From Betaproteobacteria bacterium (GTDB taxonomy: Bacteria; Pseudomonadota; Gammaproteobacteria; Burkholderiales; Burkholderiaceae_C): a stretch of DNA of 64,000 nucleotides. Of this stretch, positions 46,022 to 54,578 are shown piece after piece. The DNA lies in the NCBI GenBank assembly GCA_947453725.1, contig CANGHH010000020.1:1-64000 (forward strand), in the 5' to 3' direction. The notes under the pieces were generated by a model, which was given only the letters and a program-made list of their open reading frames with translations, had not been told where the DNA came from and did not search any database. Made by a program: the position numbers and the translations under genes. Within the stretch, counting starts at the first letter, position 1. Every line of letters starts with the position of its first letter.

Positions 46022-46543
46022 ATGCACACGAGCACCAAAGGCCGTCTGGCCGTCCACGCCCTCCTCGATCTGGCGCTGCGTGAGCGCGCCGGCCCGGTGG
46101 CCTTGCTGTCAATCAGCGAGCGTCAGCGGGTGTCGCTGTCCTACCTGGAGCAGATGTTCAGCCGCCTGCGCCGCCAGGGCGTGGTCGAGAGCACGCGCGG
46201 GCCCGGCGGCGGCTACACGCTGGGCCGGCCGGCGGCGCAGATCACCGTGGCCGACATCGTGACCGCGGTCGACACGGCCGACAAGGCGGCGCCGCGCACC
46301 GGTGTGGCCGATGCCGGCTGCGACCCGCTGTGGCGCGAGCTGGACGCGGTGGTCGTCGCCCACCTGGCCACCATCACGCTGCAGCACTTGCTCGACCAGC
46401 AGGCGGCCCGTGGCCGGTCGCTGGAAGCGGCCGCGCCGCGGCCGGTGCCGCCGGCGCTTCCCGCCTCCAACGTGACGCGACTGCCCTTGCGGTGCAATGC
46501 GCCGAATTCGGTGTTCGCCTTCGGCAATTCCTTCGCGGCCTGA
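46022..46543 (+). CDS. Rrf2-family transcriptional regulator lacking the iron-sulfur cysteines
   Basis: A 173-residue winged-helix regulator. The opening TKGRLAVHALLDLALRE and SLSYLEQMFSRLRRQGVV then STRGPGGGYTLGRP match IscR/Rrf2. IscR binds its cluster with three closely spaced Cys near residues 92-104; here only one Cys (AGCDPLW) occurs in that region, so a standard cluster is unlikely. The C-terminal 40 residues are Pro/Ala-rich. Divergent from nhaR and convergent with the YceI genes. Confidence 0.82.
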   Translation: MHTSTKGRLAVHALLDLALRERAGPVALLSISERQRVSLSYLEQMFSRLRRQGVVESTRGPGGGYTLGRPAAQITVADIVTAVDTADKAAPRTGVADAGCDPLWRELDAVVVAHLATITLQHLLDQQAARGRSLEAAAPRPVPPALPASNVTRLPLRCNAPNSVFAFGNSFAA

Positions 46544-46550
46544 GACGCTG

Positions 46551-46569
46551 AACGGCCGGGCTTGCCGTT
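46551..46569. terminator. Hairpin between the Rrf2 gene and the YceI genes
   Basis: AACGGC / GCCGTT with a seven-base loop, 8 bp after the Rrf2 stop and touching the TAA of the convergent YceI gene. The short stem makes it a moderate candidate. Confidence 0.5.
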
Positions 46570-47176
46570 AGCGGCGGCCCTCGACCTGGACCTGCAGGCG
46601 CACGCGGTCGCCGACGAAAGGCAGGCCGAAGGTGGCGCCGAAGTCGCTGCGCCGGATTTCGCCTTCGAAGTCGCCGCCACAGACTTCGCTGGCGTCTGGC
46701 GGCTCGGGCGCAGCCGGGGCGCGGCAACTGAAGCGCAGCGCCATCAAGGACAGCGGCTGGCTGACGCCGCGCAGCGTGAATTCGCCGCGCACTTCGGCCA
46801 GCCGGCCTTGTTCGAAGCGGAAGCGGCTGGCCACGAAGTAGGCTTCCGGCCAGGGGCCGCTGGCCAGCAGATCGTCTTGCCGGATGCGGGCGTCGAACAC
46901 CCGCAGCCCGGTGCTGACCGTGGCGGTGGCGATGCGCAGGCCCAGCTCGCCGCTGCCGGCCTGGGGGTCGATCGTGACGCTGCCCTGCAGCGGGCCGATG
47001 CGGCCGCGGATGGTCGAGGTGCCGAAGTGCCGCAACTCGAACTGCACCCAGCTGTGCGCCGGGTCCAGGGTGTAGGTCTGGGGTCCGGCCCGGGCCGCGC
47101 CGGTGAGCGCGGCGAGCAGCGCCAGCGCGGCGAAGGAAACGGCGCGTGAGGGGGCAGGCGGGACGGCGGCGGTCAT
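46568..47176 (-). CDS. YceI-family periplasmic protein
   Basis: A 202-residue exported lipocalin-like protein of the YceI family, which binds isoprenoid lipids such as polyprenyl compounds. Signal peptide ending near GAARAGP; mature part begins TYTLDPAHSWVQFELRHFGTS, the family signature. Two Cys (SCRAPAAPEP, SEVCGGDF) could form a disulfide. It is the last of three YceI genes in a row on the minus strand, behind a cytochrome b561 gene. Confidence 0.88.
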   Translation of the reverse strand: MTAAVPPAPSRAVSFAALALLAALTGAARAGPQTYTLDPAHSWVQFELRHFGTSTIRGRIGPLQGSVTIDPQAGSGELGLRIATATVSTGLRVFDARIRQDDLLASGPWPEAYFVASRFRFEQGRLAEVRGEFTLRGVSQPLSLMALRFSCRAPAAPEPPDASEVCGGDFEGEIRRSDFGATFGLPFVGDRVRLQVQVEGRR

Positions 47177-47214
47177 GCCGCCATCTTGCCTGCGTCGCCG
47201 GTCCGTTGCCGGGC

Positions 47215-47784
47215 CTATTGCTTGATCGCTTCGACCTGGATGATCAGCTTGACGGCGTCGGGGAAGCCCCAGTCCAGACCGTAGGACAGGCCGTATTGGC
47301 TGCGGTTGAAGGTGGTCTCGAAGTCGCCACCGCAGACCTCGCGCTTGATCATCGGGCTGACGTAGCAGTTGAAGTTCAAGGCCTTGAGGGTGACCGGCTT
47401 GGTCTTGCCCAGCAGCGTCAAGCTGCCGCTGATCTCGCTGACCTTGTCGCCAGTGAAGCTGAACTGGTCGGCGATGAAGCGGGCAGTCGGGAACCTGGCG
47501 GCGTCCAGCAGTTCGGCGCTTTGCAGGTGCTTGTCGAAAGCGGGGGTGCCGCTGTTGATCGAGCCCATGTCGATGGTGATGTCCACCTTGCCGGCCCTGC
47601 CTGCGCGGTCGAACTGGACGCTGCCTTCCTTCTTGTCGAAGCGGGCGCGGTTGGTCGAGGTGCCGAAGTGGCCGATCTCGAAGGTGACGAAGGTGTGCGT
47701 CGGGTCGATGGCGTAGGGGGCCGGGGCGGCGTGCGCGACGCCTGCTGCGGCGCCGAACAGGGCGGTGAGGAGGAACTGGTTCAT
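47215..47784 (-). CDS. YceI-family periplasmic protein
   Basis: A 189-residue YceI protein with signal peptide (LLTALFGAAAGVAHAAP), then YAIDPTHTFVTFEIGHFGTS. It shares the Cys pair region (NFNCYVSPMI, REVCGGDFE) with the copy downstream, suggesting those two arose by duplication. The start at ATG 47784 (MNQFLLT) is preferred; an ATG nine bases earlier is possible. 38 bp separate it from the next YceI gene. Confidence 0.9.
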   Translation of the reverse strand: MNQFLLTALFGAAAGVAHAAPAPYAIDPTHTFVTFEIGHFGTSTNRARFDKKEGSVQFDRAGRAGKVDITIDMGSINSGTPAFDKHLQSAELLDAARFPTARFIADQFSFTGDKVSEISGSLTLLGKTKPVTLKALNFNCYVSPMIKREVCGGDFETTFNRSQYGLSYGLDWGFPDAVKLIIQVEAIKQ

Positions 47785-47830
47785 GGTCGGCATGGTCGGG
47801 TGGTTGAGAGGGTGGACGGGAAAGCGCTCG

Positions 47831-48415
47831 TCACAGCGGGCCCAGGCCGGTCAGCTGCAGCTTGAACCGGACCTGTACCTCGTCGGCCAGCATCGAGGTG
47901 TCGGCCCATTCGGCTTCGCCGACCTTGAAAGCCAGACGCTTGATCGTGAAGACGCCGCTGGCCGTGCTCGCCGCGCCGGCTTGCGTCAGCTGCACCGGCA
48001 CGACGACGTTCTGCACCGCGCCTTTGATGGTCAGCTGGCCGGCCACCTCGAACCGGCCCGGGCCGGCGGCCTTGACGCTGCTGGACTGGAAGCGGGCCTG
48101 CGGGAACCTGGGCACGTTCAGCCAGGTGGCCTTGGGCACTTCGGCGTCGAGTTCGGGGCTGCCGAAGCGCGCGCTGCCGGTGTCGATGGTCAAGGCGACG
48201 CTGCCCGTCTCGGGCTTCTTCGGGTCCAGCGCGATCACGGCCGTGAACTGACTGAACCTGCCTTCGACCGGCACGCCCATCTGCTTGGTGGTGAAGGCGA
48301 TTTCGCTGGCGGCGGCCTGCAGCATGGCAGGTCTGGGCTGGGCCAGCGCCGGCGTGGCGCTGGCGCCGACGAGCGCCACCACGAGGGCCAGGGCGTACAG
48401 GGTGCGGGAAGTCAT
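47831..48415 (-). CDS. YceI-family periplasmic protein, divergent copy
   Basis: A 194-residue member with signal peptide (LALVVALVGASATPALAQP). Unlike its two neighbours it has no Cys in the mature part and starts with SEIAFTTKQMGVPVEGRFSQF, so it belongs to a different YceI branch (the type that often follows cytochrome b561). The ATG at 48415 starts the signal peptide; the frame is open far upstream through the b561 gene only as a shadow. 32 bp lie between it and the b561 stop. Confidence 0.88.
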   Translation of the reverse strand: MTSRTLYALALVVALVGASATPALAQPRPAMLQAAASEIAFTTKQMGVPVEGRFSQFTAVIALDPKKPETGSVALTIDTGSARFGSPELDAEVPKATWLNVPRFPQARFQSSSVKAAGPGRFEVAGQLTIKGAVQNVVVPVQLTQAGAASTASGVFTIKRLAFKVGEAEWADTSMLADEVQVRFKLQLTGLGPL

Positions 48416-48447
48416 GTCGGGCTTTCGAAATTCAATCGTGTGATGTT

Positions 48448-48993
48448 TCAGCGGCGGGCCGGTCGCATGCGGTCGAGCAGGCCGTCGCGGTCGATGAAGT
48501 GGTGCTTCAGCGCGGCGGCGATGTGCAGGGCCACGACGGCGGCCAGCCCGAAGGCCAGCGTTGCATGGCGCTGTTTCAGGACCTCGGCCAGCGCGCGGTC
48601 GGGGGCCACGAAGTCGGGCAGCGGCAGCACGCCGAAAACCACGATCGGGAAGCCCGCCGCCGAGCTGTAGGCCCAGCCGGCCAGCGGCACCAGGAAGAAC
48701 AGGCCGTACAGCGCGCCGTGCGCGCCATGCGCCGCCCAGCGCTGCCAGGCGGGCAGCGGCGGATCGACCGGCGGGCGGTGCGTCAGGCGCCACAGCAGGC
48801 GCACCGCCGACAAGGCCAGGATCGTCGCCCCGGCCCATTTGTGCCAGTTGTAGAGCTTCAGGCGCGTCGGCGATAACGGCAGCTCGTGCATGTAGAGGCC
48901 GACGCAGAAGGTGCCGACGATCAGCAGCGCCAGCAACCAGTGCAGGGCGATGGCGACGCCGCTGTAGCGGCTGGCGGTGGGTATGGCGTTCAT
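48448..48993 (-). CDS. Cytochrome b561
   Basis: A 181-residue membrane diheme cytochrome of the bacterial b561 (CybB) family, which passes electrons between quinones and other carriers. Four helices can be placed, with heme-ligand His in VAIALHWLLALL, YNWHKWAGATIL, FGLAAVVALHIAAALKHHF. Start: ATG 48993 (MNAIPTASRYSG); the extension to 49035 is not family-like. It leads the b561-YceI-YceI-YceI run. A b561/YceI pairing is common and is thought to serve electron or quinone handling in the periplasmic membrane. Confidence 0.9.
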   Translation of the reverse strand: MNAIPTASRYSGVAIALHWLLALLIVGTFCVGLYMHELPLSPTRLKLYNWHKWAGATILALSAVRLLWRLTHRPPVDPPLPAWQRWAAHGAHGALYGLFFLVPLAGWAYSSAAGFPIVVFGVLPLPDFVAPDRALAEVLKQRHATLAFGLAAVVALHIAAALKHHFIDRDGLLDRMRPARR

Positions 48994-49099
48994 GGCGGAT
49001 GGAGTATGGAAGCCCCGCCCGCCGCTGGCATTCAAGCCGTTTGATGGCCGAGAACAGCCGCTGCGAACAGCGCGCCGCGGCCGGGCTGCCGGACCCTGT

Positions 49100-52000
49100 T
49101 CAGGCTGCCCTGCGGGAACTGGCGCCCGACCGCCACTGCTGCATCAGCGCCTGCCACTTGGCCCTCGCCGCTACCAGGTGCCGGTGCTTCACAGGGCCGT
49201 AGCCGCGGATCTCTTCCGGGATCCGCGCGATCTCGGTGGCCAGCGCGCGGTTGTCGGCTTTCAGCGCCGGCAGCAGTTCCTCGATGCAGGCGCGGTACTC
49301 GGCGATCAGCGCGCGTTCGGTCCGCCGTTCGGCGCTGCGACCGAAGACATCCAGCGCGCCGCCGGCCAGGGTCCGCAGGCCCTTGAGCCGGGCCAGCACG
49401 CCGAAGGCGCTGCGCACCCAAGGGCCGTAGGGCTGCTTGACGGGTTCGCCCTGGGCATTGACTTTGCCGATCAGCGGCGGCGCCAGGTGGTGAACGATCT
49501 TGTAGTCGCCTTCGAACATCTCGGCGATCCGGGCGGTGAAGGCCGGGTCGGTGTGCAGGCGCGCCACCTCGTACTCGTCCTTGTAGGCCATCAGCTTGAA
49601 CAGGCAGCGGGCCACGGCCTCGGTCAGCGCGCTGCCGCCGCCCAGCTTCGCTTCCTGCGCCCGCACCTGCTCGACGAAGGCCTGGTATTGCGCCGCGCAG
49701 GCCGCATCCTGGTAGCCGGTGAGGAAGTCCACGCGGGTCCGGATGGTTTCGTCCAGCCCCGGCTTCCTGACGAACTGGATCACCGCCGAACTGTTGCCCG
49801 GTCGCGCAAGCGCGCCCTCAGCCTTGAACTGCGCCTGCACGGCCGCCAGGTCGTGCGCGCAGCGACGGCCCCACTCGAAGGCCCGCTGGTTGTTGTCGAC
49901 CTGCACCGCGTTCAGTTCCATCGCCCGCATCAGCGCGGCGCGGCCCAGCGGGATGCGGCCCTGCTGCCAGGCGTAGCCGAGCAGCAGCGGGTTGGTGTAG
50001 ATGCTGTCGCCCAGCAGCTGCACGGCCACCTGTTCGGCATCGAAGGCGCCGACCAGCCCGGCGCCCACGCTGTCGCGCACCGCGGCTTCGCAATGGGCGC
50101 CGGGGAACTGCCAGTCGGCGTTCTTCACGAAAGCCGCCGTCGGCGTGCCGTGGGTGTTCAGCGCGACGAAGGTGCGGCCCTGCTGCATCACCGTCAGCGT
50201 GTACTTCATCGCGCCGACGATGCTGTCGCAGGCGATGACCAGGTCGGCCTGCGCGGTGTCGACCTTGGTCGTGAAGAGGGCCTCGGGGCGGTGGGCGATC
50301 TGGATGTGGCTCCAGGTCGCGCCGCCCTTTTGCGCCAGGCCGCCGGCGTCCTGCGTGACCACGCCCTTGCCTTCCAGGTGGGCGGCCATGCCCAGCAGCG
50401 AGCCGATGGTGATGACGCCCGTGCCGCCGACGCCACCGACCACGATGCCCCAGGCGCGCTCCGCTGCCGGCAGGCTGGGATCGGGCAGCGGCGGCAGCTG
50501 GCGCGGGTCGGCCAGCGGGTCCTGCTTCGGCTTGCGCAGCTGCCCGCCTTCAACGGTGACGAAGCTCGGGCAGAAACCCTTGACGCAGGAGTAGTCCTTG
50601 TTGCAGCTGTTCTGGTTGATGCGCCGCTTGCGGCCGAATTCGGTCTCGACGGGTTCGACGCTGAGGCAGTTGCTCTGCACGCTGCAGTCGCCGCAGCCTT
50701 CGCAGACGGCCTCGTTGATGACGACGCGCTTCTCGGGGTCGGCCAGCTTGCCGCGCTTGCGGCGGCGGCGCTTTTCCGTGGCGCAGGTCTGGTCGTAGAT
50801 GATGACCGTGGTGCCCTGGATCTCGCGGAACTGGCGCTGGATGGCGTCCAGTTCGTCGCGGTGGTGCACGCTGACGCCGGTCTCCAACTGCACGCCGTCG
50901 TACTTGGCCGGCTCGTCGGTGACGATGACCAGCCGGGCCACGCCTTCGGCGAGCAGGCTCTTCATGATCTGCAGCACCGAATGGCCCTCGGGTCGTTCGC
51001 CGACCTGCTGGCCGCCGGTCATCGCGACCGCATCGTTGTAGAGCAGCTTGTAGGTGATGTTCACGCCAGCCGCGATGCTCTGGCGCACGGCCAGACTGCC
51101 GCTGTGGAAGTAGGTGCCGTCGCCCAGGTTGGCAAACACATGCTGGTCGGTGGTGAAGGGCGCCTGCCCGACCCAGGCCACGCCTTCGCCGCCCATCTGG
51201 CTGAAGGTGCTGGTGCTGCGGTCCATCCAGGTGGCCATGAAATGACAGCCGATGCCGGCCAGCGCGCGCGAGCCCTCGGGCACGCGGGTGCTGGTGTTGT
51301 GCGGGCAGCCGCTGCAGAACCAGGGCTGGCGCTCGCCGGTGTCGACCTGCAGCGCCGTCAGCTGCTGTTCGCGCGCCGCGACGATGGCCAGGCGTGCGTC
51401 CATGCGCTCGAAGACCTCGGCCGGGATGCTGCCGTCGCGGCCCAGCTTCTTCAGGCGCTTGGCGATGGCTTTGGCGATGATCGCCGGCGTCAGGTCGGCC
51501 TTGGCGCGCAGCAGCCAGTTCTGGCTCGGGTTGGACATGCTCCACTCGCCGCCCGAGTGGTCGCCCGCTGGTTCGTCGAACTTGCCCAGCACGTTCGGCC
51601 GCACGTCGGCGCGCCAGTTGTAGAGCTCTTCCTTCAGCTGGTACTCGATGACCTGACGCTTCTCCTCGACGACCAGGATTTCCTGCAGCCCCTGCGCGAA
51701 GTCGCGCGTGATGGTGGCCTCCAGGGGCCACACCACGTTGACCTTGTGCAGGCGCAGGCCGATGGCGCGGCAGGTGTCTTCGTCCAGGCCCAGGTCGGCC
51801 AGCGCCTGCCGCGTGTCGTTGTAGGCCTTGCCGCTGGCGATGATGCCGAAGCGGTCGTTCGGGCCGCTGATGACGTTGTGGTTGAGCCGGTTGGCGCGCA
51901 CATAGGCCAGCGCCGCGTACCACTTGTAGTCCATCAGCCGCGCTTCCTGCTCGAGCGCGCCGTCGGGCCAGCGGATGTGCAGGCCGCCGGGCGGCATCGC

Positions 52001-52714
52001 GAAGTCCTCGGGCATCACGATGTTCACGCGGCCCGCGTCGACGACCACCGAGCTGGACGATTCGACGACCTCCTGGATCGTCTTCATGCCGCTCCACAGG
52101 CCCGAGAATCGGCTCATCGCGATGGCGTGCAGGCCCATGTCCAGGATGCCCTGCACGTCGGACGGGAAGAACACCGGCAGGCCGCAGGCCTTGAAGATGT
52201 GGTCGCTTTGGTGGGCGGCGGTGCTGCTCTTGGCCACGTGGTCGTCGCCGGCGATGGCGATGACGCCGCCGTGCTTCGCGGTGCCGGCCATGTTGGCGTG
52301 CTTGAAGACGTCGCTGCAGCGGTCGACGCCGGGGCCCTTGCCGTACCAGATGCCGAAGACCCCGTCGTACTTCTTGCTTTGCGGGTAGAGGTCGAGCTGC
52401 TGCGTGCCCCACACGGCGGTGGCGCCCAGCTCTTCGTTGACGCCGGGCTGGAAGACGATCTGCTTCTCAGCCAGGTGCTCCCTGGCCGCCCACAGCGCCT
52501 GGTCGTAGCCGCCCAGCGGGCTGCCGCGGTAACCGCTGACAAAGCCGCCGGTGTTCAGGCCGGCCGCCAAGTCGCGTTCGCGCTGCAGCATCGGCAGCCG
52601 TACCAGGGCCTGCACGCCGCTCATGAAGGCGCGGCCCGAGGCCAGGCTGTACTTGTCATCGAGGGTGACGGTTTCCAGGGCCTTGCGGACGGCATCGGGC
52701 AGCGGGGCATTCAT
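49100..52714 (-). CDS. Indolepyruvate ferredoxin oxidoreductase family protein (fused)
   Basis: A 1204-residue protein joining IorA-like and IorB-like parts. It would oxidise 2-oxo acids from aromatic or branched amino acids to acyl-CoA with a low-potential acceptor. N-terminal pyrimidine domain GYRGSPLGGYDQALW; thiamine-diphosphate domain with FCSGCPHNTS (about 470), GIGCHFM and FANLGDGTYFHSG; an iron-sulfur part with CEGCGDCSVQSNC (about 672-684) and further Cys up to VKGFCPSF; C-terminal gamma domain with GVGGTGVITIG (about 760). This long form is known from Alpha- and Betaproteobacteria that use such amino acids aerobically. It is divergent from an Lrp-type regulator. Confidence 0.93.
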   Translation of the reverse strand: MNAPLPDAVRKALETVTLDDKYSLASGRAFMSGVQALVRLPMLQRERDLAAGLNTGGFVSGYRGSPLGGYDQALWAAREHLAEKQIVFQPGVNEELGATAVWGTQQLDLYPQSKKYDGVFGIWYGKGPGVDRCSDVFKHANMAGTAKHGGVIAIAGDDHVAKSSTAAHQSDHIFKACGLPVFFPSDVQGILDMGLHAIAMSRFSGLWSGMKTIQEVVESSSSVVVDAGRVNIVMPEDFAMPPGGLHIRWPDGALEQEARLMDYKWYAALAYVRANRLNHNVISGPNDRFGIIASGKAYNDTRQALADLGLDEDTCRAIGLRLHKVNVVWPLEATITRDFAQGLQEILVVEEKRQVIEYQLKEELYNWRADVRPNVLGKFDEPAGDHSGGEWSMSNPSQNWLLRAKADLTPAIIAKAIAKRLKKLGRDGSIPAEVFERMDARLAIVAAREQQLTALQVDTGERQPWFCSGCPHNTSTRVPEGSRALAGIGCHFMATWMDRSTSTFSQMGGEGVAWVGQAPFTTDQHVFANLGDGTYFHSGSLAVRQSIAAGVNITYKLLYNDAVAMTGGQQVGERPEGHSVLQIMKSLLAEGVARLVIVTDEPAKYDGVQLETGVSVHHRDELDAIQRQFREIQGTTVIIYDQTCATEKRRRRKRGKLADPEKRVVINEAVCEGCGDCSVQSNCLSVEPVETEFGRKRRINQNSCNKDYSCVKGFCPSFVTVEGGQLRKPKQDPLADPRQLPPLPDPSLPAAERAWGIVVGGVGGTGVITIGSLLGMAAHLEGKGVVTQDAGGLAQKGGATWSHIQIAHRPEALFTTKVDTAQADLVIACDSIVGAMKYTLTVMQQGRTFVALNTHGTPTAAFVKNADWQFPGAHCEAAVRDSVGAGLVGAFDAEQVAVQLLGDSIYTNPLLLGYAWQQGRIPLGRAALMRAMELNAVQVDNNQRAFEWGRRCAHDLAAVQAQFKAEGALARPGNSSAVIQFVRKPGLDETIRTRVDFLTGYQDAACAAQYQAFVEQVRAQEAKLGGGSALTEAVARCLFKLMAYKDEYEVARLHTDPAFTARIAEMFEGDYKIVHHLAPPLIGKVNAQGEPVKQPYGPWVRSAFGVLARLKGLRTLAGGALDVFGRSAERRTERALIAEYRACIEELLPALKADNRALATEIARIPEEIRGYGPVKHRHLVAARAKWQALMQQWRSGASSRRAA

Positions 52715-52834
52715 TGGGCGTGACTCCAGAAGGACGGGCCGAACAGGCCGTAGTCAGTGTAGGGAAACAGCGCGGGGGTGTCTTTTCTTTTGATGCCCGC
52801 TGATGCATGCTCAAAGAAAGGATATTGCTCAAAT

Positions 52835-53407
52835 ATGGCCACGAAAAAACAGATCGCGCCCAAACAGGCTGAATCAGGGAAAACAGCAGGTTCGTCCGGA
52901 GGTGCCGAACCGGCCGACGCCCACGCTGCCACGCTCGACCGCTACGACGCGGCCATCCTGCGCGAACTGCAGGCCGACGCGCGCTTGTCGAACACCGAGC
53001 TGGCCGCGCGCATCGGGCTGTCGGCCGCGCCGACCTGGCGGCGCGTGAAGTGGCTGGAAGAGCAGGGCTACATCACCGGCTACCGCGCCGAGATCGACCG
53101 CCGCAAGGTCGGCCTGGGCGTGCTGGCCTTCGTGCGCATCGACGCCGAGCGCAACAACGCCGAGGCCACGCGCGCGCTGGAAGCGGCGATCCGCGAACTG
53201 CCCGAGGTCGTCGCCTGCCACTACATCAGCGGCGCGGGCACCTTCGAACTGCAGGTGGTCTGCACCGACCTGGACGCGTATTCGAGCTGGGCGATGGACA
53301 CGCTGTTCAAGCTGCCGAACGTGAAGGACCTGCACACCAGCTTTTCGCTGGGCGAGGTCAAGGCCGGCGCCGCGCTGCCGCTGGGCCATCTGAAGCCGGT
53401 TCGCTGA
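52835..53407 (+). CDS. Lrp/AsnC-family transcriptional regulator
   Basis: A 190-residue regulator. A 35-residue polar N-terminal extension precedes the HTH (LDRYDAAILRELQADARLSN, then ELAARIGLSAAPTWRRVKWLEEQG) and the ligand-binding domain (about 95-180; VACHYISGAGTFELQVV). ATG 52835 is the natural start; an earlier in-frame start at 52778 is unlikely. It is divergent from the indolepyruvate oxidoreductase gene, so it probably senses an amino acid and controls that gene. Confidence 0.9.
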   Translation: MATKKQIAPKQAESGKTAGSSGGAEPADAHAATLDRYDAAILRELQADARLSNTELAARIGLSAAPTWRRVKWLEEQGYITGYRAEIDRRKVGLGVLAFVRIDAERNNAEATRALEAAIRELPEVVACHYISGAGTFELQVVCTDLDAYSSWAMDTLFKLPNVKDLHTSFSLGEVKAGAALPLGHLKPVR

Positions 53408-53480
53408 AGCCGTGCGGCGCGGCAAGCGGCCGGATTGCGCTACCCTCGCGCCCTCTTCAGCCGCCGGACCCAAACCCCGA

Positions 53481-54578
53481 ATGAGCCGCCTGCTCGACGC
53501 ACTGCTCAGTACCGAACCCCTGCAGCGGGTGCGGCTGGCGCAAGCCGGCCTGGCCCTGCTGCTGCTGGGCAGTGGCGTGGCCGCGATGGCCTATTTCGTG
53601 CTGATCGGTGCGGCACGCGCCGTGCCGGTGGCGTGGTGGGCCGGGATCACCTTCGCCGGCATGCTGGGCTTCTTCGGGCTGATCCGCAGCGGCTGGTCGC
53701 GCCGCAGCCGCGAGCCTTCGCTGACCGTGCCGCAGATGGTCTTCGCGCTGAGCAGCGCGGCAGTCGCTTACACCCTGGTGGGCGCCGGGCGCGGCGCGGT
53801 CTTCCCGATGGTCATGGTGATCCTGATGTTCGGCATGTTCGTGGCCTCGCCGGCGCAGATCCGCTGGATCAGCCTGTACACGGTGTTGCTGTTCGGCGGC
53901 GTGATGCTGACGCTGGCCCTGGCCAACCCCGCGGTCTACCCGCCGGTCATCGAAGCCGGCCACTTCCTGTTGGTGGCCACCATGGTGCCGGGCGTGGCTA
54001 TCCTGGCCGGCCGGCTGGCCCGACTTCGCCAGCGCTCGCGCCAGCAGCGGGCCGAACTGGCGCAGGCCCTGTCGCGGTTGCGCGAACACACCACGCGTGA
54101 CGAACTCACCGGGCTCATCAACCGCCGCCACATGCAGGCGCTGATGGACCAGGAACACCAGCGCTGCGTGCGGTCCGGCCGGACCTTCTGCCTGGCCGTG
54201 CTGGACATCGACAACTTCAAGCCGGTCAACGAAGCGCACGGCTATGCGGTCGGCGACGCCGTGTTGCGCGCCGTGGCGCAGGAAGCGCAGCGCCATGTCC
54301 GCGTGTCCGACACGCTGGCGCGCTGGGGTGGCGAGGAATTCGTGCTGATGCTGTCTGACACCCGCGCGGCGCTGGCCCGCGGCGGGCTGGAACGGCTGCA
54401 CCAGCGGGTGGGTGCGCTGCGCATCCTCCACGGCGCCGACGCGCTGGGCGTGACCCTGTCCGGCGGGCTGGCCGAACACCATGCCGGGGAGACGGTGGCG
54501 CAGACGCTGGAACGCGCGCTGAGTGCGCTGCAAGGCGCCAAGGCACAGGGTCGCGACCGCGTGATGGTGGCGCCTTGA
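53481..54578 (+). CDS. Membrane diguanylate cyclase (GGDEF)
   Basis: A 365-residue protein with an N-terminal membrane module of about six helices (residues 15-185, resembling the MASE-type sensors) and a GGDEF domain (about 205-362). The active site reads RWGGEEFVLML, a functional GGEEF, and an RVSD stands five residues before it, the right distance for an allosteric I-site. It makes cyclic di-GMP. The ATG at 53481 starts the natural N-terminus. It overlaps the following EamA gene by TTGA. Confidence 0.9.
   Translation: MSRLLDALLSTEPLQRVRLAQAGLALLLLGSGVAAMAYFVLIGAARAVPVAWWAGITFAGMLGFFGLIRSGWSRRSREPSLTVPQMVFALSSAAVAYTLVGAGRGAVFPMVMVILMFGMFVASPAQIRWISLYTVLLFGGVMLTLALANPAVYPPVIEAGHFLLVATMVPGVAILAGRLARLRQRSRQQRAELAQALSRLREHTTRDELTGLINRRHMQALMDQEHQRCVRSGRTFCLAVLDIDNFKPVNEAHGYAVGDAVLRAVAQEAQRHVRVSDTLARWGGEEFVLMLSDTRAALARGGLERLHQRVGALRILHGADALGVTLSGGLAEHHAGETVAQTLERALSALQGAKAQGRDRVMVAP

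Noticed and set aside
52715..52834. Specific Lrp binding site in the divergent region
   Set aside because: The stretch is more AT-rich and has short TGCTCAAA-like repeats, but no clear palindrome; not enough to call.
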